A stretch of DNA of 64,000 nt from Serratia plymuthica NBRC 102599 (GCF_001590925.1 NZ_BCTU01000001.1:1-64000), one strand, 5' to 3'. Shown: positions 48,514 through 59,461, counted from the first letter of the stretch. Numbers and translations are program-made. Notes: generated from the sequence alone by a model not told the origin.

Positions 48514-50187
48514 ATGTCGACAAGTGTTTTTAATCGCCGATGGGCAGCGCTGTTGTTGGAAGCGCTGGCCCGCCACGGAGTGCGGCATGTTTGTATCGCT
48601 CCGGGATCGCGCTCTACGCCGTTGACGCTGGCCGCAGCGGCTAACAGGTCTTTTATCTGCCATACCCATTTTGATGAACGCGGGCTGGGCCATCTGGCGC
48701 TTGGCCTGGCGAAGGCGTCGCGGGAGCCGGTGGCGGTGATCGTCACTTCCGGCACCGCCGCCGCCAATCTCTATCCCTCGCTGATTGAAGCCGGGCTGAC
48801 CGGTGAACGGCTGGTGTTTCTCACCGCCGATCGGCCGCCAGAGTTGATCAACTGCGGCGCCAATCAGGCTATCCGCCAAACCGGCCTTTATTCCAGCCAT
48901 CCGGCGCTGAGCATCGAACTGCCGCGCCCGACACCGGATATCCCCGCCAGTTGGCTGGCATCCACCGTCGACAGCGCCATGGCGCGCTTGCAGCACGGCG
49001 CTTTACACATCAACTGCCCGTTTGCCGAACCGCTGTACGGCGGCGATGAACAACACTACGCCGACTGGTCGGCGGCGCTCGGCGACTGGTGGCAAGACAG
49101 CCTGCCCTGGCTGCGGGAAATGGATCCCCATGCGGTGCTGAAACAACCGGATTGGTTCTCCTGGCGGCAAAAACGCGGCGTGGTGGTGGCCGGGCGCATG
49201 AGCGCGCAAGAGGGTGAGCAGTTGGCGCAATGGGCCGCAACGCTTGGCTGGCCATTGATTGGCGACGTGCTGTCCCAGACCGGCCAGCCGCTGCCCTGTG
49301 CCGATTTATGGCTGGCTCAGCCTCAGGCGCAGCGCATCTTGCAAGACGCGCAACTGGTGGTGCAATTTGGCAGCAGCCTGACCGGCAAACGCCTGTTGCA
49401 ATGGCAGGAGCAATGCCGGCCACAGGAGTATTGGTTGATCGATGATTTGCCGGGCCGGCTCGATCCCGCGCATCACCGTGGCCGCCGCATCCGCTCTGGC
49501 GTGGCGCAATGGCTCGAACTGCATCCGGCGCAGCCGCGTTCCCCTTGGGCGCAAGAGCTGGCGCAACTGGCTGATCAGGCTCTGGACAGCGTCTCCGGCT
49601 ATCTGGTGAACCGCTTTGGCGAGGCGCAATTGGCGCACCGCCTGCCGGAACTGCTGGCGGAAAATGGTCAACTGTTCCTCGGCAATAGCCTGGTCGTGCG
49701 GCTGATTGATGCCTTGACCCGACTGCCGGCCGGTTATCCGGTCTTCAGCAATCGCGGCGCCAGCGGCATCGATGGCCTGATCTCTACCGCAGCAGGCGTA
49801 CAGCGTGCAACGGCCAAACCGACGCTGGCGGTGGTGGGGGATCTCTCCGCGCTCTACGATCTGAATGCGCTGGCGCTGCTGCGGCAGTGTTCTGCACCCA
49901 CGGTGCTGATTGTGGTGAATAACAACGGCGGTCAGATTTTTTCACTGTTGCCGACGCCGGAAGAAGATCGTCAGCGTTTCTACTGCATGCCGCAGGACGT
50001 GGATTTCAGCCATGCCGCAGCGATGTTCCAACTGAACTATGCGCGGCCGGAAAACTGGGGGCAACTGAGGCAGGCGGTCGAACAAGGCTGGCGTCAGGGT
50101 GGCGCTACCTTGATTGAGCTGCAGGTGCCACCGAGCGACGGTGCCGAGACGTTACGGCACCTGGTGCAACAAATGGCGGTGCAATGA
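48514..50187 (+). CDS. menD: SEPHCHC synthase MenD
   Basis: A thiamine-diphosphate enzyme (557 residues; E. coli 556) that joins isochorismate with a succinyl-semialdehyde unit from 2-oxoglutarate to give SEPHCHC in menaquinone synthesis. The activating glutamate is in [17 protein letters not shown], the early motif is [16 protein letters not shown], and the metal motif is [18 protein letters not shown] ending in [14 protein letters not shown]. The start is the ATG at 48514, after GAGCGAATT. The last four bases ATGA overlap menH, so the two are coupled. Confidence 0.98.
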   Translation: MSTSVFNRRWAALLLEALARHGVRHVCIAPGSRSTPLTLAAAANRSFICHTHFDERGLGHLALGLAKASREPVAVIVTSGTAAANLYPSLIEAGLTGERLVFLTADRPPELINCGANQAIRQTGLYSSHPALSIELPRPTPDIPASWLASTVDSAMARLQHGALHINCPFAEPLYGGDEQHYADWSAALGDWWQDSLPWLREMDPHAVLKQPDWFSWRQKRGVVVAGRMSAQEGEQLAQWAATLGWPLIGDVLSQTGQPLPCADLWLAQPQAQRILQDAQLVVQFGSSLTGKRLLQWQEQCRPQEYWLIDDLPGRLDPAHHRGRRIRSGVAQWLELHPAQPRSPWAQELAQLADQALDSVSGYLVNRFGEAQLAHRLPELLAENGQLFLGNSLVVRLIDALTRLPAGYPVFSNRGASGIDGLISTAAGVQRATAKPTLAVVGDLSALYDLNALALLRQCSAPTVLIVVNNNGGQIFSLLPTPEEDRQRFYCMPQDVDFSHAAAMFQLNYARPENWGQLRQAVEQGWRQGGATLIELQVPPSDGAETLRHLVQQMAVQ

Positions 50188-50954
50188 TGCTGGCGACACG
50201 TATTTTACAACGAGGCGAACCGGATCGCCCTTGGCTGATTTGGTTGCACGGCCTGCTGGGTAACAACAATGAGTGGCGAGTCATCGCCGCGCACTGTCCG
50301 CAATGGCCGTCTCTGGCGATTGATCTGCCCGGCCACGGCGATTCGGTTGCCGTGGCATGCCGCGGTTTTGACGATATCAGCGCGCAAATCAGCGCCACTT
50401 TGCAGATGCATAACATCGAACGCTATTGGCTGGTGGGCTATTCGCTGGGCGGGCGCATCGCCATGTATCACGCCTGTCATGGTCAAACCGACGGCTTGCT
50501 GGGAGTGATTGTCGAGGGCGGCAATCCGGGGCTGGACAGCGAAGAGCTGCGCAGCCACCGCCGTGCGCAGGATGCCGCCTGGGCGGAACGGTTCCGCCAT
50601 CAGCCGATTGCCGAGGTGCTGGCGGACTGGTATCAGCAGCCGGTATTCACCGAACTCAGCGGGGTGCATCGCGATGCGTTGATTGCCGCGCGATCCGACA
50701 ACAGCGGCCCGGCGGTGGCCGACATGCTGCAAGCCACCTCGCTCGGCCAACAGCCTTATCTGGCGCCGCAGTTGCAGCAATTGACCGTGCCGCTGATGGT
50801 GTTGTGCGGCGAAAACGACCCCAAATTTCAACGGCTGGCGCGCGACGCCGGGTTGCCGTTACGCACCGTGCCGCTGGCCGGACACAATGCGCATCTGGCT
50901 AACCCGCAGGATTTCGTCGCCGAGCTGCAGGCCTTTCTCGTTAACCCTGGTTAA
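50184..50954 (+). CDS. menH: SHCHC synthase MenH
   Basis: An alpha/beta-hydrolase-fold enzyme (256 residues) that eliminates pyruvate from SEPHCHC to give SHCHC. The oxyanion-hole region is [12 protein letters not shown], the nucleophile elbow GYSLGGRIA, the acid site CGENDPKF, and the catalytic His in [10 protein letters not shown]. It overlaps menD by four bases and precedes menB by 10 nt, whose AAGGAAC ribosome-binding site overlaps its stop. Confidence 0.97.
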   Translation: MMLATRILQRGEPDRPWLIWLHGLLGNNNEWRVIAAHCPQWPSLAIDLPGHGDSVAVACRGFDDISAQISATLQMHNIERYWLVGYSLGGRIAMYHACHGQTDGLLGVIVEGGNPGLDSEELRSHRRAQDAAWAERFRHQPIAEVLADWYQQPVFTELSGVHRDALIAARSDNSGPAVADMLQATSLGQQPYLAPQLQQLTVPLMVLCGENDPKFQRLARDAGLPLRTVPLAGHNAHLANPQDFVAELQAFLVNPG

Positions 50955-50964
50955 GGAACAGAAC

Positions 50965-51822
50965 ATGCTTTATCCGAATGAAGAACTACTGTATGCCGCC
51001 ATCGACTGGCAGGATTGCTCCGGTGATTTCGAGGACATCCTGTATCACAAATCCGCCGACGGCATCGCCAAAATCACCATCAACCGCCCGCAGGTGCGCA
51101 ACGCGTTCCGGCCGCATACGGTGAAAGAGATGCTGGAAGCGCTGGCCAATGCCCGCTACGACGACGGTATCGGCACCATTATCCTCACCGGCGCCGGCGA
51201 CAAAGCCTTCTGCTCCGGCGGCGATCAGAAAGTGCGCGGTGACTACGGCGGCTATCAGGACGACAGCGGCGTGCATCACCTGAACGTGCTCGACTTCCAA
51301 CGCCAGATCCGCACCTGCCCGAAGCCGGTGGTGGCGATGGTGGCCGGTTATTCGATCGGCGGCGGCCACGTGCTGCACATGATATGCGATCTGACCATTG
51401 CGGCGGACAACGCTATCTTTGGCCAGACCGGCCCGAAAGTCGGTTCGTTCGACGGCGGCTGGGGGGCTTCTTATATGGCGCGCATCGTCGGCCAGAAGAA
51501 AGCGCGCGAGATCTGGTTCCTGTGTCGCCAGTATGACGCTGCCGCCGCGCTGGACATGGGCCTGGTCAACACCGTAGTGCCGTTGGCGGACCTGGAAAAA
51601 GAAACCGTGCGCTGGTGCCGTGAAATGCTGCAGAACAGCCCGATGGCGCTGCGCTGCCTGAAAGCGGCACTGAATGCCGACTGCGACGGTCAGGCCGGCC
51701 TGCAAGAGTTGGCGGGCAACGCCACCATGCTGTTCTACATGACCGACGAAGGCCAGGAAGGGCGCAACGCGTTTAACGAAAAGCGCCAGCCGGACTTCAG
51801 CAAATTCAAGCGTAACCCGTAA
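50965..51822 (+). CDS. menB: 1,4-dihydroxy-2-naphthoyl-CoA synthase MenB
   Basis: A crotonase-superfamily enzyme of 285 residues (E. coli 285) that closes the naphthoquinone ring from OSB-CoA. Oxyanion-hole motifs are [21 protein letters not shown] and [34 protein letters not shown] is a MenB hallmark. I placed the start at the ATG at 50965 ([15 protein letters not shown]), preceded by AAGGAAC; the frame extends 26 codons upstream into menH without reason. The stop codon overlaps the menC start (TAATG). Confidence 0.98.
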   Translation: MLYPNEELLYAAIDWQDCSGDFEDILYHKSADGIAKITINRPQVRNAFRPHTVKEMLEALANARYDDGIGTIILTGAGDKAFCSGGDQKVRGDYGGYQDDSGVHHLNVLDFQRQIRTCPKPVVAMVAGYSIGGGHVLHMICDLTIAADNAIFGQTGPKVGSFDGGWGASYMARIVGQKKAREIWFLCRQYDAAAALDMGLVNTVVPLADLEKETVRWCREMLQNSPMALRCLKAALNADCDGQAGLQELAGNATMLFYMTDEGQEGRNAFNEKRQPDFSKFKRNP

Positions 51823-52805
51823 TGAACGCGCCGATCCGCAACGCCGCGGTTTATCGTTACTGCCTGCCGATGGAGGCGGGAGTGGTGCTGCGTAACCAGC
51901 GGCTGAAAACCCGTGATGGCCTGCTGATTCATCTGCAGCAGGGCGAGCAGGAAGGCTGGGGCGAGATTGCGCCGCTGCCGGAGTTCAGCCAGGAAACGCT
52001 GGCCGAAGCCGAACAGGCTGTGCTGGCCTGGCTGCAAGGTTGGCAGGCGGGGCTGTTGCCGGCAGACAGCCCGCTGCCTTCGGTGGCGTTCGGCACCAGC
52101 TGCGCGCTGGCCGAGCTGGAACAGCGCCTGCCGCAGCAGGCCGATTACCGCAAAGCACCGCTGTGCACCGGCGACCCCGATGAGCTGTTCGAGGTATTGA
52201 GCGCGCTGCCGGGCGAGAAGGTCGCCAAGGTGAAGGTTGGGCTGTATGAGGCGGTGCGTGACGGCATGATCGTTAACGTGCTGCTGGAAGCGCTGCCGGA
52301 TTTGCGCTTACGGTTGGACGCCAACCGCAGCTGGACCCGAGCCAAAGCCGAGGGTTTCGCCAAATACGTCAACCCGGCGCTGCGCGATCGCATCGCTTTT
52401 CTCGAAGAACCCTGCAAAACCCGTGATGAATCGCGGGATTTCGCGTTGGCGACCGGCATAGCCATCGCCTGGGACGAGAGCGTGCGCGAGGCGGATTTTG
52501 TGGTGCAGGCCGAACCGGGCGTGGCGGCGATAGTGGTCAAGCCCACGTTGGTCGGCAGCCTGAGCCGCTGCCAGGCTCTGGTAGAGCAGGCCCATGCGGC
52601 AGGGCTGACGGCGGTGATCAGTTCCAGCCTCGAATCCAGTCTGGGGTTGACCCAACTGGCGCGCATCGCGCACTGGCTGACGCCGGCTACCGTCCCCGGG
52701 CTGGATACGCTCGATTTGATGCAGGCGCAGTTGCTGCGGTGTTGGCCGGGCAGCCGCCTGCCGTTGCGGGATCTGCAAACGATGGAATGCCTATGGCGCA
52801 GTTGA
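51822..52805 (+). CDS. menC: o-Succinylbenzoate synthase MenC
   Basis: An enolase-superfamily dehydratase (327 residues; E. coli 320) converting SHCHC to o-succinylbenzoate. Catalytic and metal residues are visible in order: the Lys in [10 protein letters not shown], Asp in [13 protein letters not shown], Glu in FLEEPCK, Asp in WDESVRE, and the second Lys in VVKPTLVGS. It starts at the last base of the menB stop and overlaps the start of menE by 13 nt. Confidence 0.96.
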   Translation: MNAPIRNAAVYRYCLPMEAGVVLRNQRLKTRDGLLIHLQQGEQEGWGEIAPLPEFSQETLAEAEQAVLAWLQGWQAGLLPADSPLPSVAFGTSCALAELEQRLPQQADYRKAPLCTGDPDELFEVLSALPGEKVAKVKVGLYEAVRDGMIVNVLLEALPDLRLRLDANRSWTRAKAEGFAKYVNPALRDRIAFLEEPCKTRDESRDFALATGIAIAWDESVREADFVVQAEPGVAAIVVKPTLVGSLSRCQALVEQAHAAGLTAVISSSLESSLGLTQLARIAHWLTPATVPGLDTLDLMQAQLLRCWPGSRLPLRDLQTMECLWRS

Positions 52806-54178
52806 ACGACTGGCCGTGGCGGCATTGGGCGCAGCGGCAACCGCAGGCGACGGCGGTCATTGTCGGGCGACAACCGATTGACTGGCAGGCGCTGCAACGC
52901 CAGGTCGATGAGCTGGCGGCCGATTTTCAGCATCAGGGCGTCGAACCCGGTTGCGGGGTCGCGCTGTGCGGCAAGAACAGCTATCCGCTGCTGCTGGCCT
53001 ATCTGGCGCTGCTGCAGTGCGGTGCGCGGCTGTTGCCGTTGAATCCGGCATTGCCTGTTTCTCTGTTGGAAACGCTGTTGCCTGAACTGGATATGGCGTT
53101 TGTCTTCAGCCCGGATCCCTTGCCGGCGTTGCCGGTCGCCCTTATTCCGTTGACCCCGCCCTCTACCGAACCGCGTAGGCTGACTTTGCCCGCCTGGGAT
53201 CCGCAGCGGTTGGCGACGCTGACGCTGACCTCCGGCTCCAGCGGTATGCCAAAGGCCGCAGCGCATAACTGCGCCGGGCATTTAGCCAGCGCAGAAGGAG
53301 TGCTGCGGCTGATGGATTTTCAGCCGCAGGATCGTTGGTTGCTTTCCCTGCCGCTGTTTCACGTCTCCGGCCAGGGCATTGTCTGGCGCTGGCTGGCTGC
53401 CGGCGCCACGCTGGTGGTGCGTAATATGTCTCCCTTGGCCGATGCGTTGGCGGGCTGTACCCATGCCTCGTTGGTGCCGACGCAACTGTGGCGGCTGTTG
53501 GGGCAGCCGCTGGACGATCTGTCGCTGAAAGAGGTGCTGCTGGGTGGTGCGATGATCCCGGTTTCGCTGACCGAACAGGCAGAGGCGGCGGGAATTCGCT
53601 GCTGGTGCGGCTATGGTCTGACCGAACTGGCTTCTACGGTGTGCGCCAAGCGCGCCGATATACGGCCGGGCGTCGGGTTGCCGTTGGCTGGCCGTGAAAT
53701 CCGGCTGGTGGATGAGGAAGTGTGGATCCGCGCGCAGAGCCTGGCGTTGGGGTACTGGCATTGCGGCGCTTTGCAGCCGCTTGCCGATGAGCAAGGCTGG
53801 TTTCATACCCGCGATCGCGGTGAGATGGCGCAGGGCGAGCTGCGTATTATCGGGCGGCTGGACAACCTGTTTTTCAGCGGGGGGGAAGGTGTGCAACCGG
53901 AGGATATTGAGCGCGTGCTGACGGCTCATCCGCAGATTACGCAGGTGTTTGTGGTGCCGGTGGAAGATGCTGAGTTTGGTCAGCGGCCGGTGGCGGTGAT
54001 CGACAGTAAAGGCGCCCTCTCGCTGGATGAATTGCTGACGTGGTCACAGGGCAAGCTGGCCAACTTCCAGCGCCCGATGGCGCTGTTCGCTTTACCCGAC
54101 GAGCTGAAAGCCGGCGGTATCAAGATTTCGCGCCGTCTGCTTCAGCAATGGGTGGCGGAGCAACTTTCAACGGCATGA
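52793..54178 (+). CDS. menE: o-Succinylbenzoate-CoA ligase MenE
   Basis: An AMP-forming acyl-CoA synthetase (461 residues; E. coli 451) that activates o-succinylbenzoate. The P-loop is [14 protein letters not shown]; others are [25 protein letters not shown], the hinge region [29 protein letters not shown], and the C-terminal lysine in [11 protein letters not shown] chose the ATG at 52793 ([17 protein letters not shown]), matching the family N-terminus; an ATG at 52787 is an alternative. It ends the men operon; a minus-strand terminator for katA starts at its stop codon. Confidence 0.95.
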   Translation: MAQLNDWPWRHWAQRQPQATAVIVGRQPIDWQALQRQVDELAADFQHQGVEPGCGVALCGKNSYPLLLAYLALLQCGARLLPLNPALPVSLLETLLPELDMAFVFSPDPLPALPVALIPLTPPSTEPRRLTLPAWDPQRLATLTLTSGSSGMPKAAAHNCAGHLASAEGVLRLMDFQPQDRWLLSLPLFHVSGQGIVWRWLAAGATLVVRNMSPLADALAGCTHASLVPTQLWRLLGQPLDDLSLKEVLLGGAMIPVSLTEQAEAAGIRCWCGYGLTELASTVCAKRADIRPGVGLPLAGREIRLVDEEVWIRAQSLALGYWHCGALQPLADEQGWFHTRDRGEMAQGELRIIGRLDNLFFSGGEGVQPEDIERVLTAHPQITQVFVVPVEDAEFGQRPVAVIDSKGALSLDELLTWSQGKLANFQRPMALFALPDELKAGGIKISRRLLQQWVAEQLSTA

Positions 54179-54198
54179 AAAAGCCGCCCGAAGGCGGC
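54178..54198 (-). terminator. Rho-independent terminator of katA
   Basis: Read on the minus strand: GCCGCC-TTCG-GGCGGC followed by five T. The stem occupies 54183-54198 and the T-tract ends on the last base of the menE stop codon. On the plus strand there is no T-tract, so it serves katA only. Confidence 0.88.
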
Positions 54199-54219
54199 CG
54201 TGGCGGTAAACAAGGCCGA

Positions 54220-55656
54220 TTACTTCAGGCCCAGCGCCCTGGCGACGCCGGCGCCGTAGTCCGGGTGCACCTGGGTAAACAGATCGACCTGACGCCGCTG
54301 GATCTGTTCCGGCACCTGCGACAGCTCCCCGGCGATACGGGTGAACATGCGCTGGTGTTCTTCGGCACTCAGCAGGTTAAACAGCGCGCGCGGCTGGCTG
54401 AAATAATCCTTATCCTCGCGGTGATTCCAGTGATCGGCTGCGCCTTCGATGCTCAACGGCGGCTCGCTGAAGTCCGGTTGTTCCTGGAACAGGCCGAAGC
54501 TGTTCGGTTCGTAGGTCGCCCCGTTGCCGCTGTTGCCGTCCACGCGCATCGCGCCGTCGCGGTGATAGTTGTGGAACGGGCATTTGGCGCCGTTAACCGG
54601 GATTTGGTGATGGTTAACGCCCAGGCGATAACGGTGCGCATCCCCGTAAGAGAACAGGCGGCCCTGCAGCATTTTGTCCGGCGAGAAGCTGACGCCCGGA
54701 ACCACGTTGGCCGGGTTCATCGCCACCTGTTCAACTTCTGAGAAATAGTTGTCCGGGTTGCGGTTCAGTTCGAAGAAGCCGACGTCCATCAGCGGGTAGT
54801 CGCCATGCGGCCATACTTTGGTCAGATCGAACGGGTTGTAGGGCGTCTGCGAGGCTTCGTGTTCAGGCATGATTTGGATTTGCAGCTTCCAGCGAGGGAA
54901 ATCACCGCGCTTGATTGCGTCGAACAGGTCGCGCTGCGAGCTTTCGCGATCTTTGGCGATGATCGCTTCCGCTTCGTCATCCATCAGGTTTTCAATGCCC
55001 TGTTCGCAGCGGAAGTGGAATTTCACCCAGAAACGCTCGTTATTGGCATTGATAAAGCTGAAGGTGTGGCTGCCGAAACCATGCATGTGGCGATAGGATT
55101 TCGGGATACCGCGATCGCTGAAATCGATGGTCAATTGATGCAAAGATTCCGGCAGATGGGAGAAGAAATCCCATTTGTACACCGGGTTGCGCAGGTTGGT
55201 GTGCGGATCTCGTTTTACTACGTGGTTAAGATCGGGGAACTTCAGCGGATCGCGCAGATAGAATACCGGCGTGTCGTTGCCTACCAGATCCCAGTTGCCT
55301 TCATCGGTGTAAAACTTCATGGCAAAACCGCGAATGTCGCGCTCGGCGTCTGCTGCGCCGCGTTCACCGGCTACGGTGGAGAAGCGGATGAACATGTCGG
55401 TTTGCTTGCCGATTTCAGCGAAGATTTTTGCGCGGGTGTATTGGGTAATATCATGGGTGACGGTGAAAGTACCGTAGGCGCCGGAGCCTTTGGCGTGCAT
55501 GCGGCGCTCGGGGATCACTTCGCGATCGAAATGGGCCAGTTTTTCCAGGAACCAGACGTCCTGCAGCAGCATCGGCCCGCGTTTTCCTGCGGTGATCACA
55601 TTATTGTTATCGACAACCGGGGCGCCGGCTGCGGTGGTCAATCCTTTCTTGCTCAT
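54220..55656 (-). CDS. katA: Monofunctional haem catalase KatA
   Basis: A 478-residue clade-3 (small-subunit) catalase that dismutates hydrogen peroxide. The distal His is in [17 protein letters not shown] and the Asn in [15 protein letters not shown]. The proximal haem-ligand Tyr is in [23 protein letters not shown]. It resembles Proteus and Haemophilus enzymes more than E. coli KatE/KatG, and clade 3 enzymes also bind NADPH. The start is the ATG at 55656 with AAGGAG 6 nt upstream; a GTG directly before it is too close. There is no signal peptide, so it is cytoplasmic. Confidence 0.96.
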   Translation of the reverse strand: MSKKGLTTAAGAPVVDNNNVITAGKRGPMLLQDVWFLEKLAHFDREVIPERRMHAKGSGAYGTFTVTHDITQYTRAKIFAEIGKQTDMFIRFSTVAGERGAADAERDIRGFAMKFYTDEGNWDLVGNDTPVFYLRDPLKFPDLNHVVKRDPHTNLRNPVYKWDFFSHLPESLHQLTIDFSDRGIPKSYRHMHGFGSHTFSFINANNERFWVKFHFRCEQGIENLMDDEAEAIIAKDRESSQRDLFDAIKRGDFPRWKLQIQIMPEHEASQTPYNPFDLTKVWPHGDYPLMDVGFFELNRNPDNYFSEVEQVAMNPANVVPGVSFSPDKMLQGRLFSYGDAHRYRLGVNHHQIPVNGAKCPFHNYHRDGAMRVDGNSGNGATYEPNSFGLFQEQPDFSEPPLSIEGAADHWNHREDKDYFSQPRALFNLLSAEEHQRMFTRIAGELSQVPEQIQRRQVDLFTQVHPDYGAGVARALGLK

Positions 55657-55992
55657 CACTTGCTCCTTATCGTATTGCCATTGCGTTAAGACTCGGGTGG
55701 CTTAAGCGTTCATCATGGTAGTTCTGCCGGGGGTTCTCTCCTGACGTTGATTAATGCCAATACTATTTGTAGTTCTATTAGGCGATGGCGGCAAATAGGT
55801 CTGAGTTATCGTTGGCGTCGTCAGCCTGAATTCGCCTTTCACTTGCAAAACTTTACAATTATCTGATATCCGAAGGTTTTTTTTCGCCCTTATCCCTTAA
55901 AGACTCGTTGTGCTTTGGTATAGACTCGTGACCGTATTATTAAGGGTTGGCTCAAGCCATTCTGAACGGATAAAAAACGAGAGGGAAAAATG
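55657..55992. promoter_or_regulatory. Divergent katA / yfaZ promoter region
   Basis: 336 nt without a gene, containing both promoters. ATAG-GTCTGAG-TTAT at 55795-55809 fits nine of ten defined positions of one OxyR half-motif (ATAGnTnnnAnCTAT), about 140 nt upstream of katA. The partner half-motif at the expected 22-nt offset is poor, so OxyR control is only a suggestion. Confidence 0.4.
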
Positions 55993-56535
55993 ATGAAAAA
56001 AACTTTGGTCGCGTGCGCAGCCGGTATGCTGTTTGTGACCGGTACGGCGAGCGCTATCAGCCTGTCGGGCGAAGCCGGGCAGCATTACACCAACCTTGGT
56101 TTCGGCCAAGACACCGGTAGCACCGGATTGGGGTTAACGGGCAACTGGTCGCGCAGCGATCATGACGGTAACGTCGGTAGTCTGGGGCTGAATTTCGGCC
56201 TGCCGCTTGGGCCTTTGACCGCTACGGTGGGCGGCAAGGCTGTGTATTTGAGCCCGAAAGACGGCGATAGCGGTGGTGCTTTGGCGTTGGGCGGCGGCCT
56301 GGACTGGGCTATCAGCCGTTACTTTAGCCTGCACGGCGAAGGCTATTTTGCACCGGATTCGCTGACCAGCGGTGTGAAAGCCTATAACGAAGCCAGTGGT
56401 GGCTTGCGTTGGAATATTTTCCGCCCGCTCAGCGTAGATGTGGGTTACCGCTACATACAGATGGAAGGGAAGGACGGGCGTCGTGACAACACGCTTGCCG
56501 ATGGCCCGTACATCGGCGTTGGTCTGAGCTTCTAA
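55993..56535 (+). CDS. yfaZ: YfaZ family outer membrane protein
   Basis: A 180-residue protein with a Sec signal peptide (KKTLVACAAGMLFVTGTASA, cleavage before ISLSG) and a mature part of alternating short amphipathic strands, ending in Phe (IGVGLSF), typical of an outer membrane beta-barrel. It is close to E. coli YfaZ in length and sequence (SGEAGQHYTNLGFG; ADGPYIGVGLSF). Function unknown. Two adjacent ATG codons (55990, 55993) follow GAGGG; the second gives better spacing and the family length. Confidence 0.93.
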   Translation: MKKTLVACAAGMLFVTGTASAISLSGEAGQHYTNLGFGQDTGSTGLGLTGNWSRSDHDGNVGSLGLNFGLPLGPLTATVGGKAVYLSPKDGDSGGALALGGGLDWAISRYFSLHGEGYFAPDSLTSGVKAYNEASGGLRWNIFRPLSVDVGYRYIQMEGKDGRRDNTLADGPYIGVGLSF

Positions 56536-56541
56536 CGCAGC

Positions 56542-56567
56542 AAAAAGGGGGCCACGGCCCCCTTGTT
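56542..56567. terminator. Terminator between yfaZ and tyrP
   Basis: AAGGGGGC (56545-56552) pairs with GCCCCCTT (56557-56564) around CACG. A-rich flank on the left and TTGTTT on the right make it work in both directions for the convergent genes. Confidence 0.88.
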
Positions 56568-56584
56568 TCAATGAAAGTCCGCTG

Positions 56585-57793
56585 TTACCCCACTGCCGGC
56601 AATAGGCCGCTGGCGATACCCAACTGAATGGCAATCACCGTAACCCCGCAAACAAACACCAGCGCCAGCGCCGGTGTGCCGCCCCAGACGCGGTATTGCG
56701 CCTGATGCCGTTGACGCGTCTTCCAGACCAGCAATGACGGCAGCAACAGCGCCAGCACCGCCAACGCAATGGCGGCAAACCCCAGCGCCAGCACAAAACC
56801 GCGTGGATAGAACAGAGCGAACGCCAGCGGCGGCAGGAAAGTGATGGCCCCGGTTTGCAAACGGCCGCGCACGTTGTTCTGGCGCTTGCATAAATCGGCC
56901 AGGAAATCGAACAGCCCGAGCGCTACGCCAAGGAAGGACGTAGCCAATGCCAGATCGGCAAACAGATGTACCGCCAACTCTACGTGCGGTGACGCCACCA
57001 CGTCGCGTACCGCTTGCAACAGGCCGTTTAGCCCGGCTTGTTGCGCCAGAATGCCGACGAAGGTGGTAGAACTGATGGCGCCGAGCGTGGCCAATTGCCA
57101 GAAGATATAGGCCACCAGCGGAATGGCGCTGCCGATGATGAACACCCAGCGCAGCTTGCGGATGTTGCCGCCCATGTAGTTAACGATGCTGGGCACGCTG
57201 CCGTGGAAGCCAAATGAGGTGAAGATGACCGGGATGGCCGACAGTGCCAGCCCCTGTTCCAGCGGCAATGTCATCAGATTGGTGCGGTGAATGTTCGGCA
57301 GCATCAGGCCCAGCATGACGATCAGAAACACCACTTTAGCGCTGAACAATATGCGGTTAAACAGATCGACCGAATGGGTGCCGATGCAAACCACGCCGCC
57401 TGCCACCAGAGTAAACAGCAATACGCCGAGCGTGGTGGGGAAATCCTGTGAGGTCCATTGGCTGATGCTGGCTGCCAGCAATTCACCTGCACCGCTGATA
57501 TAGGCGGCGGTCAGCGCGTACATCAGGAACATCATGCTGAAGCTGGTCAGCCATTGGCCGCCACCGCCGAGGTAACGTTTTGCCAGGGTACCCAGACCGG
57601 TATCCGCCTGTTCATGCTGATAAACCTCCACCAGCAACAGCGCGGTGTAACACATCAAGAGCCACAGCCCGACCAGCAAGGCCAGCGTGACACCGAAGCC
57701 TACGCCGGCCGCCGCCAGTGGCATCGCCAGCATCCCGGCACCAATGGTGGTGCCTGCCACGATAAAAACACTGCCCAGAGTGCGATTCTTCAC
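56585..57793 (-). CDS. tyrP: Tyrosine-specific permease TyrP
   Basis: A 402-residue inner membrane proton symporter of the aromatic amino acid permease (HAAAP) family, with eleven hydrophobic helices. It is nearly identical to E. coli TyrP in the N-terminal [20 protein letters not shown] and in [20 protein letters not shown] and [25 protein letters not shown]. TyrP rather than Mtr or TnaB is supported by this overall identity and by TyrR boxes upstream. It is convergent with yfaZ and divergent from yfaY. Confidence 0.94.
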   Translation of the reverse strand: MKNRTLGSVFIVAGTTIGAGMLAMPLAAAGVGFGVTLALLVGLWLLMCYTALLLVEVYQHEQADTGLGTLAKRYLGGGGQWLTSFSMMFLMYALTAAYISGAGELLAASISQWTSQDFPTTLGVLLFTLVAGGVVCIGTHSVDLFNRILFSAKVVFLIVMLGLMLPNIHRTNLMTLPLEQGLALSAIPVIFTSFGFHGSVPSIVNYMGGNIRKLRWVFIIGSAIPLVAYIFWQLATLGAISSTTFVGILAQQAGLNGLLQAVRDVVASPHVELAVHLFADLALATSFLGVALGLFDFLADLCKRQNNVRGRLQTGAITFLPPLAFALFYPRGFVLALGFAAIALAVLALLLPSLLVWKTRQRHQAQYRVWGGTPALALVFVCGVTVIAIQLGIASGLLPAVG

Positions 57794-57875
57794 TTTTTTC
57801 TCTACCAGCCAAAGATTTGGGAAAATTATAGATAACTAATTCTGAGTGCGGCAGGATAGTAGATTGACTATTTCG

Positions 57876-57916
57876 TGTCAAACATGCGTTATGGGTGGTG
57901 TTAAGTTATGTTTACA
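57876..57916 (-). promoter_or_regulatory. Tandem TyrR boxes upstream of tyrP
   Basis: The strong box TGTTAA-GTTATG-TTTACA (57899-57916) matches TGTAAA-N6-TTTACA at 11 of 12 defined positions. A weaker box TGTCAA-ACATGC-GTTATG lies at 57876-57893. E. coli tyrP is also controlled through one strong and one weak TyrR box, activated by Phe and repressed by Tyr. Confidence 0.7.
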
Positions 57917-58035
57917 TCCGTACGGGCCGCACGGTACCGCAAAAATGCCTTCAACAGAAATTAACCTGTGATGCATAGTGAAAACTTATTTACGGGCTTC
58001 TATAGTGGAATGACTGGAAAATAAGGGAGAGATCA

Positions 58036-59232
58036 ATGTTAAGGGTGGAGATGCTCAGCACCGGCGATGAGGTGCTGCATGGGCAAATTATAGATACCAA
58101 CGCCGCCTGGCTGGCAGATTATCTGTTCCAGCAGGGTATGCCGATGAGCGGCCGTGAAACGGTGGGGGACAGTCTCTCCTCTCTGATCGAAACGCTGCAG
58201 GAACGCAGCCATATCGCTGATGTTCTGATCGTTAACGGTGGGCTGGGGCCGACCAGCGACGATCTCAGCGCGCAGGCGGCGGCTACCGCCTGCGGCGTCG
58301 AGCTGGTTGAGCATGCTGAATGGATGGCGCGCATCGAGGCTTATTTTTCCGAGCGCGGCCGGCCGATGGCGGCTTCAAACCGCAAACAGGCGCAGATCCC
58401 GGCCAACGCCGAAATGCTCGATAACCCGGTCGGCACCGCCTGTGGTTTTGCGCTCAAGCTGAACAAGTGCACGATGTTTTTCACTCCCGGCGTACCTTCC
58501 GAATTCAAAGTGATGGTCGAGCAGCAAATCGTTCCCCGCCTGCGTCAACGTTTTTCCCTGCCGGCACCGCCGCTGTGTCTGCGTTTAACCACCTTTGGCA
58601 CCTCGGAAAGCGATCTGGCCACCGAGCTGGACGGCATGCCGTTGCCGCCGGAAGTGGTGCTCGGCTACCGTTCTTCCAGCCCGATCATTGAACTGAAACT
58701 GACCGGCCCGGAGAGCCAGCGCGCTGCGATGGAACAGGCATGGGAGCGAGTGCGTCAGGTGGCGGGTGAAAACACCATTTTTGAAGGCACGATAGGCTTG
58801 CCGGCGACGCTGGCACAGCGGTTAACCCAACAAGGGTTGAAGCTGGCGCTGAGCGAACAGTTCAGCGCCGGGTTGATCAATCTGCAATTGCAGAGCGAAG
58901 GCGCACCGTTGGCCGGCGGTGAGCTGTTGCCGTCGCATTGTGTGGAAACCCTGGAAACCACGTTGGCTCGCGCCCGTTCGTTGGCAGAGCTGGCAGGGGC
59001 GCAATTGGCGCTGGCGGTCAGCGCGATGAGTGAGGATCGAGTAAGCGTTGCGTTGCACACGCCGAAGGGGGGGATCGGCCAGACGTTACGCTACCGGGCG
59101 GCGCGCCATGGCTTGCGTCTGCGGCAGGAATCGGTGGCGATGCTGGCGCTCGACATGCTGCGGCGCTGGCTCAACGGCGAACAGGTCTGCGGCAAAAACG
59201 GCTGGCTGGAGATAGTGGAGATTATCGAGTAA
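58036..59232 (+). CDS. yfaY: CinA-like protein YfaY
   Basis: A 398-residue protein of the CinA family (E. coli YfaY about 400). The N-terminal MoaB/MogA-like domain (COG1058; MLSTGDEVLHGQIIDTNAAWLAD, IVNGGLGPTSDDLS, FTPGVPSEFKVM) is well conserved and could hydrolyse ADP-ribose or NAD-related compounds. The C-terminal half corresponds to the CinA deamidase domain, but the nicotinamide-mononucleotide deamidase active-site motif is not recognisable, as in other YfaY proteins, where that activity resides in PncC. It follows AGGGAGAG at 58036. It is divergent from tyrP. Confidence 0.93.
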   Translation: MLRVEMLSTGDEVLHGQIIDTNAAWLADYLFQQGMPMSGRETVGDSLSSLIETLQERSHIADVLIVNGGLGPTSDDLSAQAAATACGVELVEHAEWMARIEAYFSERGRPMAASNRKQAQIPANAEMLDNPVGTACGFALKLNKCTMFFTPGVPSEFKVMVEQQIVPRLRQRFSLPAPPLCLRLTTFGTSESDLATELDGMPLPPEVVLGYRSSSPIIELKLTGPESQRAAMEQAWERVRQVAGENTIFEGTIGLPATLAQRLTQQGLKLALSEQFSAGLINLQLQSEGAPLAGGELLPSHCVETLETTLARARSLAELAGAQLALAVSAMSEDRVSVALHTPKGGIGQTLRYRAARHGLRLRQESVAMLALDMLRRWLNGEQVCGKNGWLEIVEIIE

Positions 59233-59368
59233 GGACTCGTCAGGTTTAGTGATATATCCCTTATTAATCATAATATTATAAGGGGTTATCTTGGTTGGGA
59301 CAGGCTGTTACAATCGCTGCGGGTGCTTGAGACTGTTCGTCTTGAGCATTGTGTGGCAAGGCGGATAA

Positions 59369-59424
59369 GTGAAAGCCCCAAACTGACTCTCAATCAGAAT
59401 GGGGCTGCACATACCGCCTAGACA
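59369..59424 (-). ncRNA. Predicted Sok-like antisense RNA
   Basis: On the minus strand, TTGCCT (59453-59458) and TACCAT (59430-59435) form a -35/-10 pair with 17-bp spacing, giving a start near 59424. Transcription would reach a hairpin, AGCCCCA (59400-59406) with TGGGGCT (59374-59380), enclosing CTGA/TCAG pairing and followed by TTTC. The resulting RNA of about 55 nt would be antisense to the leader of the Hok-like gene, the geometry of Sok RNAs. Prediction only. Confidence 0.5.
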
Positions 59425-59461
59425 CCGGTATGGTAGCCCCTTCACAGCAAGGAGGCAAGCC

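Noticed and set aside
55773-55809. A full OxyR site upstream of katA
   Set aside because: One half-motif is good (55795-55809) but the partner at the fixed offset matches poorly.
59399-59461. A longer N-terminus for the Hok-like toxin from the ATG at 59399
   Set aside because: The ATG at 59462 has AAGGAGG at 7 nt and gives the expected toxin length; the extension is charged and would disturb the membrane helix. It could still be a mok-like leader.
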